Under the pieces are notes generated by a model. It searched no databases, was not told where the DNA came from, and saw only the letters and a program-made list of their open reading frames with translations. A DNA stretch of 64,000 bases, from positions 806,001-870,000 of the forward strand of contig CANTFL010001211.1 in NCBI GenBank assembly GCA_947650285.1, read 5' to 3'. Of this stretch, positions 32,101 through 45,086 are shown one piece after another (the stretch's first letter is position 1; each line of letters opens with the position of its first letter). The DNA comes from Hyaloperonospora brassicae. Taxonomy: Eukaryota > Oomycota > Peronosporomycetes > Peronosporales > Peronosporaceae. A program made the position numbers and the translations under genes.

Positions 32101-34599
32101 GTGTAACGGGGCGATGACACCTACAATTATGTGACAGTGTGCGAACGACTCAACTCGAAACCCACGGACACAGTCACTGCGACGGAAGCGCTCAAAGCAA
32201 GTGAATGAGATGCGTTGAGGTACAACTGGAAATCCTATTGGATACCAAAGTATTCCTAAAGCAAAGATATGTGATACACAAGTGGGCTACCTAACATTGC
32301 CACGCACCTACCACGTGCCTCTTCCATATCAAACAGGTCCTGTTAAAAACGTGACCACGCAGCCACCACATCCCTTTCCCAAAACAATTGCATATCGCAG
32401 TCAAATCGTGGTTTTGTATCCGTCCTTGACTCCGCAGCTCCTGTTGCGAACCCCGGATCTAACAGAGGCCAAAATGACTGACCCTGGTTGGTCTCTCGCA
32501 ACTCCTCACTCAGCAGGAACCTGCAACAATAATGGTGGTGCGAAGAAAACTGCTCGCGTCCATGTATGAGAGAACAGACGTGCTGTTGCCACAATAAGGG
32601 TCGATCGAATGAAGATGTCTACCTGATTCCATAAGGGAGTAGATGCACTTTGTCCAGGGAAAAGAAACTCTTGTTCAGTCGTCTCAGGGACAGTATCGTA
32701 GACGTAGGTCAACCGACAGCGTGGAATGCTCCTACATGCTGACGCGCCTGAAGAACTAAGACATAGAGCATACACTCCACCAAAAATGTCCACGAGTTAC
32801 ATCCATGCAGATGGTAGAGGGGAAGTAGGTTAGACTGATCGCTCAAGAATGGCTATGGAGACCAAGCGTTCCCATTGCATACCTTGCGAGTTACAAGAGA
32901 ACGGTGACCACAATCGAGACATGCAATACTGCTTTGTAGATACCATGATCGGGATTCGAGCATGAGTTGGTGATGCTGAACCGGCTGTTACAACATCCCG
33001 TCCCGCACAAGGTTGCGACACTCAAGAGACCACGTATGGTGGTGAAGAGATCTCATGTTCAGGTGGCCAGGCTGAGAACCTGGTTTGTAACCACAAGAAT
33101 CTGCAAAATGTGTTTGAATGTGCTCAGATAGGTTATCGCCTAAAGAAAGTCGTGCTGGTTGCACGGATGAGCATCTCCCAACGTAAGACTAGTACGATGG
33201 ACTCGAAGCATGTGTGGTATCTCGATACTGTGTGCGTTTCGTAAGTGACGCGTCAAACGTAAAGGTTCGGTGTTCTCGGGAAATAGATAACGGATGTCTT
33301 CGTCAGTTTTTACAATATTATATAAATTTGCCGTGCACGGTACAACGATATCTTCGTCTTTATTTACTAGATCGTTCGCTCTTCCAGTTGTTACCGTTCC
33401 GTTTCTGTCCACCGTCTCCGCAATAAAGTACGAAACGAAACGGACCGCTACTTTTCGACTAAGTCTAAATTCCCTACTGATTCACTAATTGTGGCAGCTG
33501 CGCGATGATGTTGCATTAACGATATACCCCGGTTTCTTCAGCAAGAAAGTCATCGTTTTCACTGGTAACATCTTCGACATTATCCTACTTCTACGGACCG
33601 TTGTCGATGAGAGCTTCATCGGAGCTTCATTCTTCTTCTTCAATGACTTTGTCGTGATTAGCGTCGATACCGAACTCGTCCTCGACTTGTGATAAACGAG
33701 AGACAGACCAATTCTTGCTCAGAAGAGTCTACTTCATTTAATCTAGTGCACTCCAACCATGTTGGGAATACGCGGATGTCGACATCCATTCACATGGAAA
33801 CCACCCATGTTCGGCGGACGCATCATTAAGTTGTGGATGATGCGATCCTCCATCGTTTTCATCGTCATTTAAAGTGGCGGGAAATAGAAGTTTACGTCAA
33901 ATACAAGTTAAGCCTATCACACCCATGATGTGCGGTGACTGTTAGATCATTCCACACCTATACGCTCCACGAGTGCAGGTCGTCACGTGAGAAAGAGACG
34001 ACATATTCTTTGTCGCCGGATACGGTTGTGAACAACAGTATATCGTGACGTGTTAAGTATTGACCCGATAGAGGCCTGTAGCAACTAAAAAGCGTTTTAT
34101 ACCTTGATGGTATGGATTATGGTATACAATTCATCGATCTCATGCGAAAGTTACTTGTCTATTTGTGATGTTTAGTCTTGAAGCAGTGTCGAGGCTTTAT
34201 GTTATCGATACAAGAGTGAGTGTCCCATTGTGGAGATGTGTAGACCGCTCGAAATCCAGATAGTGCAAATTACGTCAACAACAAGGTGAGCTCTCTCTTA
34301 TATACGCAGTGAGGAGAAGAGATGGTTAGCGATGAAAGACCGTCAATCACCACTCGCGCAAAACGCGTGGACTTTGAACGGCCGTTTGTAGCGACGCATG
34401 GTCCCCGTGGTCGATGAAAATCGATACATAGGTACATATCCTCGGAGATTTGATCGTGCAACATTTTAAAGCCGGTATTCTTCGTCCTCTTCTTTTCGCT
34501 TTGCTGGTTGCAGCCGGACTTTATATACTTGATGACGCGTTCCGCGCCGTCTCTCTCTTTCGTTTCGCACTCGCGTGTATTTGATTTTAACAAGTTGCA
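29155..34599. other. Gene-poor region, no gene recognised
   Basis: Only short ORFs occur and none shows a domain I recognise. The longest are 29104-29439 (-, shadow of the PDZ gene end), 29485-29751 (-, 88 codons) and 30352-30642 (-, 96 codons). The base composition becomes AT-richer after about 30.9 kb, towards the transposon-rich block. A short tandem duplication (AGAAGCGTGCAGAAGCA type) is at about 31255-31290. I see no LTR pair or reverse transcriptase motif here. Confidence 0.4.
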
Positions 34600-35060
34600 T
34601 CCAGGCTACGTGGGGTATGTCTTTATGTAAAGGAGTGAGCCTGGTACACAATATTATCATTTCCAACATGAAGATAATAGAGAATATAAAGTATAATAAA
34701 AATCACTACAGTATTACTAAGTTCAGTAATATTCTTGCAGTGAACCAAGAGTCTACTCATTGGTTAATATACCACTATATAACCCCACCAATCGCTCTTA
34801 GGCGCGCGCAATGGGAGGTGAGTTGACGTCACGCCACATGCTTTCTTATTTATATAGTTAAGTTAGGACTAATAAGACAAGACACATTTAGGGACTTAAA
34901 TGTATTTATACCGTTTTTCTTTTCTCGTACTAAGCTTAGTTGTCTAGTACTAAGGCTTCCTCTGAATGAGTAAAGTGTACGAAAACTAACACGTCACTAG
35001 TTCTCACTGCAGTAAGTGAGAGCTTCCCCCGCGCTGACAACAGTGCGTAGCACCCAGTGC
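34600..35060 (+). repeat. LTR relic related to the first chromovirus LTR
   Basis: It shares with the LTR at 2325-2717 the block GAGTCTxCTCATTGGTT, the core CCCACCAATCGC...GGCGCGCGCAATGG (34784-34814), GACGTCAC (34824-34831), a TTAAGTTAG-like stretch and CTAAGGCTTCCTC near its end. Both termini are eroded, so limits are approximate. The copia LTR starts at 35070, so the copia element may have inserted into or beside it. Confidence 0.55.
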
Positions 35061-35069
35061 CACGTTTCA

Positions 35070-35308
35070 TGGTAAATGTACAGCCACGCTTCAACAGACA
35101 GATGGACGAGAACCACGAACACGGTATAAGAGTAAGAAGTGTAAGTTTATTCGATTAAGACCCGTCCTTTGACCTAAGAACGACATGCCATGCTCCACAC
35201 AACACATGATGTGTAGTCGACGCATTTACAATTAACATAAGCCATTACGATAAAACACCACTTCACCGCATGTTCAATATCCACTTCGGGACCGTATACC
35301 TTCCAACA
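35070..35308 (-). repeat. 3' LTR of the copia element (239 bp)
   Basis: Aligns end to end with 40970-41208 with roughly 85-90% identity over the inner 200 bases by eye. Read on the minus strand it starts TGTTGG and ends with CA. A GATGGAGGAT purine-rich stretch directly precedes it on the minus strand. Confidence 0.8.
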
Positions 35309-35359
35309 ATCCTCCATCAGGTGCAACAAACACTTCGTATCCTATGCCTCATTCGTTCA

Positions 35360-35965
35360 TCAGAGTCCCGCGATAACCCAAGTATTATCCATCTTGAAAC
35401 ATGTCTTGCCAACTATTTCCTGCCATAGTTTGCAATTTAAACCATCGTTCATTGTCGCATCGGTCTTTATTAACTCATTATCTGAACATTCACTGAGCCC
35501 CACCAAAGTTGTCAGCTCCTCCAAGCGCGTATTACTACATCTTTCGTCAGCAGGCATGATGCGACTTTCATGACACACCGGAACCAGACTACCTCTTTTT
35601 ACGTGCAATTTCACGAATTTAATTCGCACGTCACCATGTTTCGACTTTGCAGACAAACCAACTCCTCCAAGCTGATATAATTTTGCCTGGTTATCGACAT
35701 ACAAAATCTCGGGTTCTTCGCATTATAGCCCAATCTCATGAAGTGATCCACGCATTCCAAAATTGCACAACCACGACAGAGGATGCCGTAAACGCTTCTT
35801 ACACGATGTATAATGCCACACCGCCTTACTTGTTCCATCCACGACACTGGCATTCCATCGACAGCAACTCAGCCACCGGTGAATGAATTTATATTTGCCC
35901 GGTCCACTGCAAAACCAGCATCGCTGTACCCAACATTTTGATGCCGTCACATCCCGCAAATTCAC
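35360..35965 (-). pseudogene. Copia RNase H fragment
   Basis: Two overlapping minus-strand frames carry copia RNase H sequence. One has VSWMEQVRRC (35611-35853). The other has VDNQAKLYQL, then KHGDVRIKFVKLHVKRG and SRIMPADE (35360-35704), the DNQ and KH-I-H regions of the family. The frame break between them and internal stops make it inactive. Confidence 0.7.
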
Positions 35966-38900
35966 CTTTCATCTTCAAATGCATTATTTTCGTTTCCCGT
36001 AAAGATCTTGCAATTCTTTTGGTAATTGTGTAGTCACCTAAAGTTGAAGAATAGTTTTGTCTGGAAACTCTGTGCACTGCATACTATACGTCCGGTCTGA
36101 TGCGTCTTGAAACCAAAGCAAGCTTCCAAATAAAGATCGGAACCGCTTGATGGCGACTGTACTGTCGTAGCGTAATCGGAGAATTTCAAGCTCTCATCGT
36201 GGGAGTTGCTCGATTCTTCACCGATAGGAGTACGAGTGTCGATTGCCTCCTCCAACCGTTGCCGCGAAATGTCTCACGAATAGTCACTTCTTGATCAACG
36301 ATGGAACCTTTTTCGTCGTCCTTATCTATGCACATGCTAAGAATTTGCTATAAACGTCTGCATTCTTGACAGGTTTCCTTTGACTCTCCAAAAAATTCTG
36401 CCACCAAATTTTTTCGAGTCGCTGTCACAAGAAGATCATCAACTCACACACCCACCATAAAAAAATGCTCCTGCATATGATTTTAATACAGACGTACCGG
36501 TAAAACATTGCGTGAAGTTTGACATCTCCAATTTGGTATGAAGCGGCTCACTAGGCCTGTTTGAGTCCGTACAGCGCCGTAAGCAACTCTAACGCGAGCT
36601 CCTGTGCGCTTTTTGTACCTACATTTCCGTACGCTTCACGTTGTATCTACATTCCTTGAGGTATGCAAGAAGCAATCCTCAAGTAAGATTTTTTTTCAGA
36701 TTTGATATACGCAATTGGTATGTCGCTGTGCTTCGCTGTGCTTTGCTGACACTCTCCATTTCTATCCCTAGCAAGAATGAGTTTGACGCTTGACATATCC
36801 ATGGCAGCTGCAAAATGATATTGTTATGACGACCAAGCGTTGTTCATTTCCACAGGCCACCAACCTGGCCTTGTGGAGATCAAGTTCACCATTTGCATTC
36901 TTTTTAGCTCTTATAAGCCCACTCCGAATGAAGGATGTGGGAATATATCGGCAGGCGTACTACATTCCAGACTCACTTCTCTTCCAGTGCATTGATGTCA
37001 ACCTGCATATACAATTCCCGTGCGTCCTTTCGAGTGATACGAATAGCTTCATGATAGATTTTTGATTCCAATTCATGCGCAATGTTCACGAATTTCATTT
37101 CGTCGGCCTTAACTGAGATCGCAGGGGATCTTGCCGTAATTGTTTCGTTAATTGAGCGTATCACCGTCCATTCCAAGTATTAATTGTAATTGCTGTCTTG
37201 TTGTCCGAGCACACTTCATTCTCTCCTATAATTATTTCAACTCGGACAAGACGTCAAGGAACTTGATCGTTCTGTTCGATATTCAGAGTTTCAATGTTCT
37301 TGACGTGTTTTGAGGTAACAACAACTCGGTCCTTCAGAAAATCGACGTGATTGTGGCAAAGTGAGCACGAGATTTTACCGTTGAGTTGGGCTCGGAAGCC
37401 CACATTTCGCCAGCTTCAGTTAAGTGCAAAAAGACTCTGATTGGAGGATAGAGCAACTGGGACGGGTGGCTCACGATAGTAAACCTAAACGAACCAGATC
37501 GCGGGGTCACTGGTGGTAAGGATGGGATATGTGGTTGCTCTAGGAGGATTGCGTAATTTAAGATGAATCTCACCAGAGATCACGAGTTCCCACCCAGAGA
37601 TCGCGGGACTGGAGCAAGCTGTGTACAAGCCGGATGTGGGCCACCCCAAGTTTCAAGAAAGAGAGCACTTGGTGTAAGCCACATAGGTGCAAGGGTACAA
37701 TATTCTGGAGAGGGTAACGTGTGTCCCCAAAAGTAAGTGATACAGATAGGCCTAGCGATGTGCAGTTTTTTTCGGGTTTGATTGGTTAACATGAACAAGA
37801 AATCAATATGCTTCTGAGCACACGTGTCGACTTCTCTTCCGGGTCGGACTACTGGCCACCCGACGTAAGGAAAAGTTACACACTTTAATCAAGTGATATA
37901 TCTGGATTGTTTAGACAGGGATCAAGGACTCAAACAAAAAAACCAACTGCGATTGGACGCACCAAACAAGTAAAGTAGAAGGGTACAATATCGCGAGACG
38001 GCTCAACTGGTCATAAGGATCACGAAACAAGTATCTACTTTGGACAAGGCGATCTCGTATATATCAAGGTGACTGATATCGAGCACCTTGTAAGTAAATC
38101 TGCAGCCGTGTAAAGGTTTCCACGCGACAGCCCAATCCATAACAAGGCCAAGTTCGGTATCGAAAAGAGCTCACCTGGAAGAGTGTAACCGGCCTACCGA
38201 CGGGTACACGTGGTGAGCAATAGTTACAGTACGAAATCGGAGTACCCCCTCCGTTAGTAGGTCGTCCTAGCGCCAATGGAGAGTCGGGATCGACTCCTCC
38301 GTCGAGTGATCTCCACTCCATTACATCATAACACTTTCTAGAATGACATAGACCAACCCTAAATCCACGTTGACCTCTCTGCGCAAAGAGGGTCTTCTTA
38401 AGGTCACGAAATAATGTACATGGAGAGCCAGAAATCAAAATCATACATAAATCTGTTGCTTTATGCGTCACGAATCAAGACAGGAATATTCTATCAGGGT
38501 TAGAATTGGTAGGCAAACGGTCAGGCACATATGACGCATATTTAACCGCGTCAAATGCGCACTGTGCGAAAAAAGCATGCATCCGGATATCTCCATAATA
38601 GTCCTGCGCATCTTCATACTTGCCAGTAATTGCCTTATTTTTAGCCTCGCTGAGTTTTCAAGCCCCATAGTCTTTCTTACGAGATAAATCACCATACTAG
38701 TACCCTTACTCGAGGCGTTTCACAGAGCATGGTTTCTACATCGAATCGCTTTTCGAATTGTTTTGGTCAATGCTGAAATTGTTCGGTGGCCAAATCTTTC
38801 GTCTTGGCCTAAACAATTACCACGTTGTTGCTCTTGTGATTAGAAATGTTGACAATGAATCGGTTGCCCAGACAACCCCTAGGAGTCATTGAGACTTTTA

Positions 38901-39129
38901 AATCGGAGCACAAAAATCCATCAATTCGATCATTTTATTCGTGGTCTCCCGAGTATCTCTGAGGATGACGATTCTTCGACTGATCTCTTTGGGCAAAAGT
39001 CAGACATCTTGGACGTGCGCGATCCGTAAGTTCTATTCCTGAATCAGGGGTATTTTTCATCAAGTGTTCAATGTCATCGTAGTTTATATTTCCAAGTGTC
39101 TCGCGGAAATAAACGAGTGATTGTTTTGG

Positions 39130-39420
39130 TCAGCACCTTATAAGTCGTATGCGCTTTGCTAGATACCACCAATATCCTCCATAACTATGTCTTGCGCTAT
39201 CACTTGTCTTCCGCAATACTGCGCGTAATGTGAGTACGTTTCTCATCAAATCTCCATCGAAAATGACATGCTTTCCATCAGCGCTCGTCAATATACGCTG
39301 CTTGACACGCCTCGTAAATGTGTATCCCTTTTGGTCCAAAACTACATGCAAAAGTAGATTATGCTTCGAATCATGAGCGTAGTAGATATCTGTGATCGCT
39401 ACGACGCGTCTTTTCCCCAT
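39130..39420 (-). pseudogene. Copia protease / gag-pre-integrase fragment
   Basis: A 96-codon minus frame reads TDIYYAHDSKHNLLLHVVLD, then KGYTFTRRVKQRI and GKHVIFDGDLMRNVL. This is the typical segment after the copia protease. It is an isolated fragment of the decayed element. Confidence 0.65.
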
Positions 39421-40828
39421 TGAGCTCAGAATGAGAGTTGTACCTACCTCTTTGTTATATTCAGTGGATTTTCACCCGGATGTACACATTTACTGATAGC
39501 ATTTAACAGTCATCAATCCAGTCCTTGCTGCCGGCCAAATGTCTGCTGCTGCCGCTGTTAAGAATTCAGATGGCCGTAGATCAGCTACCATATGCGATAC
39601 AGTCAACGTATAATCCAAAAAGTGATGCTTGTTAGTGTCTACTTCGGGCAACTGGCGGCAGGATGGCCCAATTTACCACACGGAAAACATTTCTTCGTAC
39701 GCTAAAGACGTGATTCCAAATTTATCATTCTGCACTCTTTCCAGGACGCCGTTTGGTCACCACTGAATCCCAAGCGTGGTTTTGACATTCCTCTTGAGCA
39801 TTTCACACAATGCCATGTGCAATACTCTTGTTTGTCATTCCTAACTCCCATGACTGCGCAAAATATGCGAGCTCTTCTACTTCTATAGGTAGTATGTTCT
39901 TATGTGGGCAAACTTTGCCATCATGACAAACCTAGTCTCGTGTGACGCATACTGCACCATGCCGATCATCACTTAAAACAGATTTAGTATCTGAAGTTCC
40001 TGGACCAGCATGTAAGTACATGATGTGTTCAATCCCTATCTTCTTGGATCTTTTGGACTTGTAAATGGGTCTATTGCTTCGACTGGAGTAATATTGGTAT
40101 TTAAATCTTGAAACATAAGTTTTATTGTGCACTTAAGCGTGTCAACCTGTCTCCATCAAAGACCAATTAGCTTGTTGAAGTACTTTCCGACATACCATCC
40201 AGATAATGACCTATTCAATATACTATCTCATCTTCCAGCCAGGCATATCCACATGCAGACTGTTTTAGTACAATTTGTCTTTCAAATTGCCGATCCCGCT
40301 CCAGAAAATCCATAACCCAAGTCTTTGTTACAATCCCTTGCCACCTAAAAGGCGAATCTCCAGCTCTTTCTGACTATCATCTGGATACTCCGAGCTTTTA
40401 ACCGCCACCTTGCAATGCAATAATTGGGGTATAGGAATTCCTGCACCTTATTACACCTCCACGTGAATTACGCGTGGAACGCTACCAGATTCAGGACCAC
40501 AGGAAGGCTGTTGTAAAAAAATTGGGTCCTTACATCCACGCTGATTCTTAGCAAAGTATCCATATGGATCGGCGGTAAAGTACTGTCTTCGTTTTGCTTC
40601 TCACTCAGGCGTCTCGGAAAGCGAATTCTGGTGCGTACGCGTCCCTCTTCCCAAATCAGATTCAAGCATACTAAAGCTTCTATCAGAAGTCCTCAGGTGG
40701 TTCACCATGGCCTTTTTTTTACTTTAATCCGTTGGCACCTTCCTTTAGAATCTCCTTCTGTAAGATCTCCAGACGATCCAATCGACCAGCCTTCCCCTTA
40801 AAGGGTCTAACAACTCATTGTCTCCACC

Positions 40829-40969
40829 TTAATCACTTGGCATTTTCTTGATTTTCTCTCCAAGCGCTTCACGCTCCTTTCGTGACCGGAAGTTTCCACG
40901 GTTGATGAGTCGTGCTTCTTTACATCGTCCACGAAGTATTGAGAGAAGTCCCCCATTGGGCTCATAACC
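40829..40969 (-). pseudogene. Copia gag start fragment
   Basis: Immediately inside the 5' LTR the minus strand reads GYEPNGGLLSILRGRCKEAR and onward to a stop at 40829-40831. Its position matches a copia gag N terminus. The remainder of gag is not readable in one frame. Confidence 0.45.
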
Positions 40970-41208
40970 TGTTACATGCCCAGCCACTCTGCGACTGAAA
41001 GATGGAACGCAAGCCACGAACACGGTATATGAGTAAGAAGAGTAAGTTTATTCGATTAAGACCCGTCCTTTAACCTAAGCACGAAATGACATGCTCCACA
41101 CAACGAATAAGGTGTAGGCCACGCATTTACAATTAACATAAGCCATTACGATATAACATCACTTCACCGCAAGTTTAATGTCCCCTTCGGGATCGTCAAA
41201 CTTCCACA
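40970..41208 (-). repeat. 5' LTR of the copia element (239 bp)
   Basis: Partner of 35070-35308, with the same length and colinear. Divergence between the pair indicates an old insertion. The flank after 41208 (ATGTC) does not match the flank before 35070 (TTTCA). Confidence 0.8.
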
Positions 41209-44200
41209 ATGTCCTGTTCCATAATCGCCGACGCTAGCGATGGAATAAATTATCATACATAGATAACAATTCGTTGCTTTACCTTAAACACATAAACCGA
41301 CTATCACTCTTCTGTAGCCGACACGAAAGATGCACGACAATCTTGGTATATCTATACGAGGACTTGTGTGATAGCTCCGACAAAACCAAAAATATGGTGT
41401 GGTTGATACTAGCACTCGTCTTTCGTTGGTCATCTGTACCATTTTGAACCACGGCGTACTCCAAGCGTATTTACAATACGTTATTGTAGGATATATAAGT
41501 ATATTCGGCTATGCAAATCTTTAAACTCTTGAACAGCGTACGTTCACGCGCATGAATTGGAATAGCCTCCACGATATAAAATGTATGAATCTTACTTGTT
41601 TGATTTCGAAGAAGATTGGCTATGAACGAATACATCGTCGAAGTATCGCAACGAGAAAGTTGAAGCGGTGTAAAATAGATGCGAGACACATCTCTTGGAT
41701 TTTGCTAGGACACAAATATTCTTCTGCGGTATATATAACCCCTTCCAGATCCACCCACAACGTGTTCTCACTGCTGCGAACCCCTTCTTACTGCTGCGAA
41801 CCCCCACATGTGTCCCATTTACTAGCTAATAGCTGATAAATTCCACCTAGAAGATACATCGACGTAAATTTAGTGCTTTGACACATTGTCACTGATCACA
41901 TCCCTAGTAGTCATCAAATGACCATGTACTTACTCAACATCGACGGATGTTTGAAGCTCTTTGACACATTGTCACTGTCACTTCCTTCTCAGTCGCGGCT
42001 TCTGAAACTTGGCTGTCGAGCTCAACTGATTGTACGCTTGAACTTGTCTCCATTCGATCTGTGGCCATACACGAACAAAAGAAATGAAGGAAAATATGGC
42101 GAGGGCTGACTCCGTATCATAGACAAACTGGCAAAGCACTTCACATCAAATGACAGGATGTATGATCGAGACCTCCCTGCTTCATGTCACAGCATTGTGA
42201 ACCTGAATTTATGGCGATGTTTTGACGAGCGCATTGACCCGTTTGTTCTCACCGAAACTACTGCAGACCAAAACTTGAAGCTTACTCGTCGCTTTAAACG
42301 TAAAAAGCAGATCTTTTTGACTTATCGTTGAACAGATCTCGCTGGTGCTGTTCAGGTTAAATGTTCATCAATTGTTTGATCTTATAATTTACCTACGGCG
42401 ATAGCATCAGATTGAGCATATCAATACCTACTACAATCCTTTATATATGCAGGCGTCTCTGCTTCGATTTCCTGAAGACGTTTACCTTAGTTGTGTGTAC
42501 TCGAGTTTATTATCATGTTTTATTTTGTCATTCTATGAAGTGTTCGTCAAGCTTATGAGTTGACATCTCGTATGACCGAAACTCTAGTACATCATTGTTT
42601 ATTTCACAGCTGTGCTAAATAATAGAAAATTTGTCACCCACATGTAGTACAACAAAATCGTTTCTGCAATCACACCTTTGCGTGTAAGGTATGCCCAATA
42701 CATCCGTACTGACGATCATCGATGTGCCTGCTGCTGGATGCACCATCACACCTCACTACACAAAACATTTGATCAAAGTGATTGCGCTTACGGATCGGCT
42801 AGCTTCAAGCGGCAAAAATGCTATAGACGACTCGTAGTCAACTCGCGTCCATGTGACGCCCATTTTTACTTGTCTCGCCAAGGAAGTGATGCGTAAGTCA
42901 CATTTTAACAGCATACGTATTGTACGTTGGAAGCAAACCTTTTTAAACGTTTTTCGGACTGTCGTGGCGTTGAAGTCGCAGTGAGTGCTGCCTATATTGA
43001 CCCATACCGTAGATTGACGGTTGACATGCTGTTGCGATTTTTGCTAAGAGGTCAGATTCGCGTGCTTGGCCATTTTTGGCGAACGGTCAATCCTTTTTTC
43101 TCATGTTCTGGGACAATGGATGTAAAAATTACATTGGTAGCCGTAGTGGCCTCGATTCTGGCAATTGCACTTCGACAATTGTGTACGACTACAACAGCGA
43201 GGCTTTCGTTCTCCTGACAGAAGTCATTCATGTCTTAGTAATCAAAATTTGTCTTTCGTTATGAGTTTGGATAAAGAGTTTAATTGATCTGTCTCAGGAT
43301 ATAGCCCTCTTGTTTCGCTACAGAAATCGCTCAAAATTGAGATCCCATTTTGAAGCGAGGTGGGTAAGGTTTCGTGAGTTATCGTACGACACTTGGTGAG
43401 CGCTGGGATACGTGAGAGCATTATCTTGATTCGCCACGATACAACTCGCGAGGTATTGTTGTGTGTATTGGTCTCAGCTTGGAGCATTACGTCTCATCTG
43501 ACACATCCGATGTATGGTGAGATCTGATAGGCACGTGGCGGCGTGAACGTATGTCTGAGCCACATCTCAGCGGTCGATCTTTATCCAAGGGCACGGAATG
43601 TCTCATGTCATGACAGGTTCGATGTGGCGAAGGAATCTACCATTGCATCGTTTCCGATACGGCGAGATACGATGGCGTCGTCGGGGTTAGCGAAGGTCAC
43701 AAAGGGGTTTAATACCCCCCCCCCGTTTTTTACTTGGAGATGCATATATACAAGCACTAGGGTCGACGCGGTCGTACTAACTTAGCTTCAAACCAATCTG
43801 CTACTGTCGCAACGTTTCTGTCGGTCGAGAGCACTGCTACCTCAATAAGCGATCGTGTTGTTGACGAAAATGAAAAGACAACCACGTTGGCTCTATCAAT
43901 GGTTTGATTGACAGTACAATTTATGTAAATGATTATGTCATGTTCTTGACAAGTGGCACATTCGTTCACGCAAGGAAGCAACCAAATGTCAGCTCGAGAC
44001 ACCGCTTGGCTTTAACGTTGCCGAGCACCTTTATGATACATAGCCATACGACAAAATACAGTAGCGATGTACTAGGTATAAAAGAATCGGCAATTTGACA
44101 TTTGTGTGATTGTCAAAAAATCGTCAATGAGATACATAATACCACTATAAGTAAATCGCGAGCTTGTATTAATCATAATCGATGAGGGTAATATTCACAT

Positions 44201-45086
44201 CGACATTGTTCCATTGTCGATATCGCGTACCCGATATTCCTTTACGTTCGCGGTCCTTCAGGCTGAAGGAAAATTGCAGCCGAACTTCGCATGTACATGC
44301 GACGCGAAAGCTGGCCAACTTGCTTAGCGCTTGGCGGTGCCTCGTGTCCAGTACCTATAGAACAAGATCGAAGCCGCAAATAGTCCCGGAGTGAATTGTC
44401 TCGTGAGACGCCAAAGTCGAGCGTTCATTCGGGATCAAAGGATCGGTAGTTGGTGTTGCACCTTAGAGAATAGGAATGGCGTTGGGAATCGGGCACATTG
44501 AGCTGTGAGAATTTGCACAAACACCCTCTGCGATGACACGAGCGCCAGGATGTTGTAGCCACTGCGCTGGGCTTTTAACCTGCACAAGCTGAACTAGGTC
44601 ACTTGTTCGCAAAGACCTGAGACATTTGACCCTCTTTGTAATCTTTATCGTGTTCAATTTGTTCATTGCGATCTAGCGCACATTGTAGGTTGCTGGATGT
44701 CGTCGCGAAATATTTGTCCTTCTCTGAATCGACAGACTCGCACGTGCCGCGTGAGTGTCAAACATAACCTTTTTTCTTTTGTATCGCATGGTGTCAGTTA
44801 GTACCGACATGTATCGCTTTGTAATGGTAAATTACGTTGCAGATTACCTGAATTCTGACTGCGTGACCAAACATGAGCAAACAAAAAGGGTCCGTGTGAA
44901 AGCTGCACAGCGTCATTTTTACGCTCTGATAAAAAGACGCAGCGTGCGTTACAGCGCTGTATAATATCGTTCAGCTCGATGGTTGTAATCCACGCCGCTC
45001 CTTTCATATTTCAAAGACGACCAGGAAGTCATTGGGTGTACCCACGCTGGACACGAGTTTCAATCGTTTCCAACTTGACGTCTTGT
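41209..45086. other. Gene-poor region, no gene recognised
   Basis: A 16-bp near-repeat, CTGCTGCGAACCCC, occurs twice at about 41775-41810. Frames at 42678-43264 (+) give short peptides with Cys and aromatic residues that could be a decayed transposase or host gene, but I cannot name one. A C10 homopolymer lies at about 43717-43726. The final few hundred bases should hold the promoter of the Dam1-like gene. Confidence 0.4.

Larger units (their letters stand above)
35070..41208 (-). mobile_element. Decayed Ty1/copia retrotransposon with both LTRs
   Basis: Direct repeats of 239 bp flank it (35070-35308 and 40970-41208). Minus-strand relics between them are in copia order: gag-like start (41023-40829), gag-pre-integrase region (39420-39130, TDIYYAHDSKHNLL and KGYTFTRRVKQRIL), and RNase H (35965-35360, containing VDNQAKLYQL and the SKHGDVRIKFVKLHVK stretch) next to the left LTR. 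A GGTTATGAGCCC sequence abutting the right LTR at 40958-40969 (minus) sits where a primer-binding site is expected. The coding frames are riddled with stops. I found no matching target-site duplication. Confidence 0.75.

Noticed and set aside
38064..38471. 135-codon minus ORF inside the copia element
   Set aside because: No copia motif recognised and it does not fit the position of a known domain; probably chance in decayed sequence.
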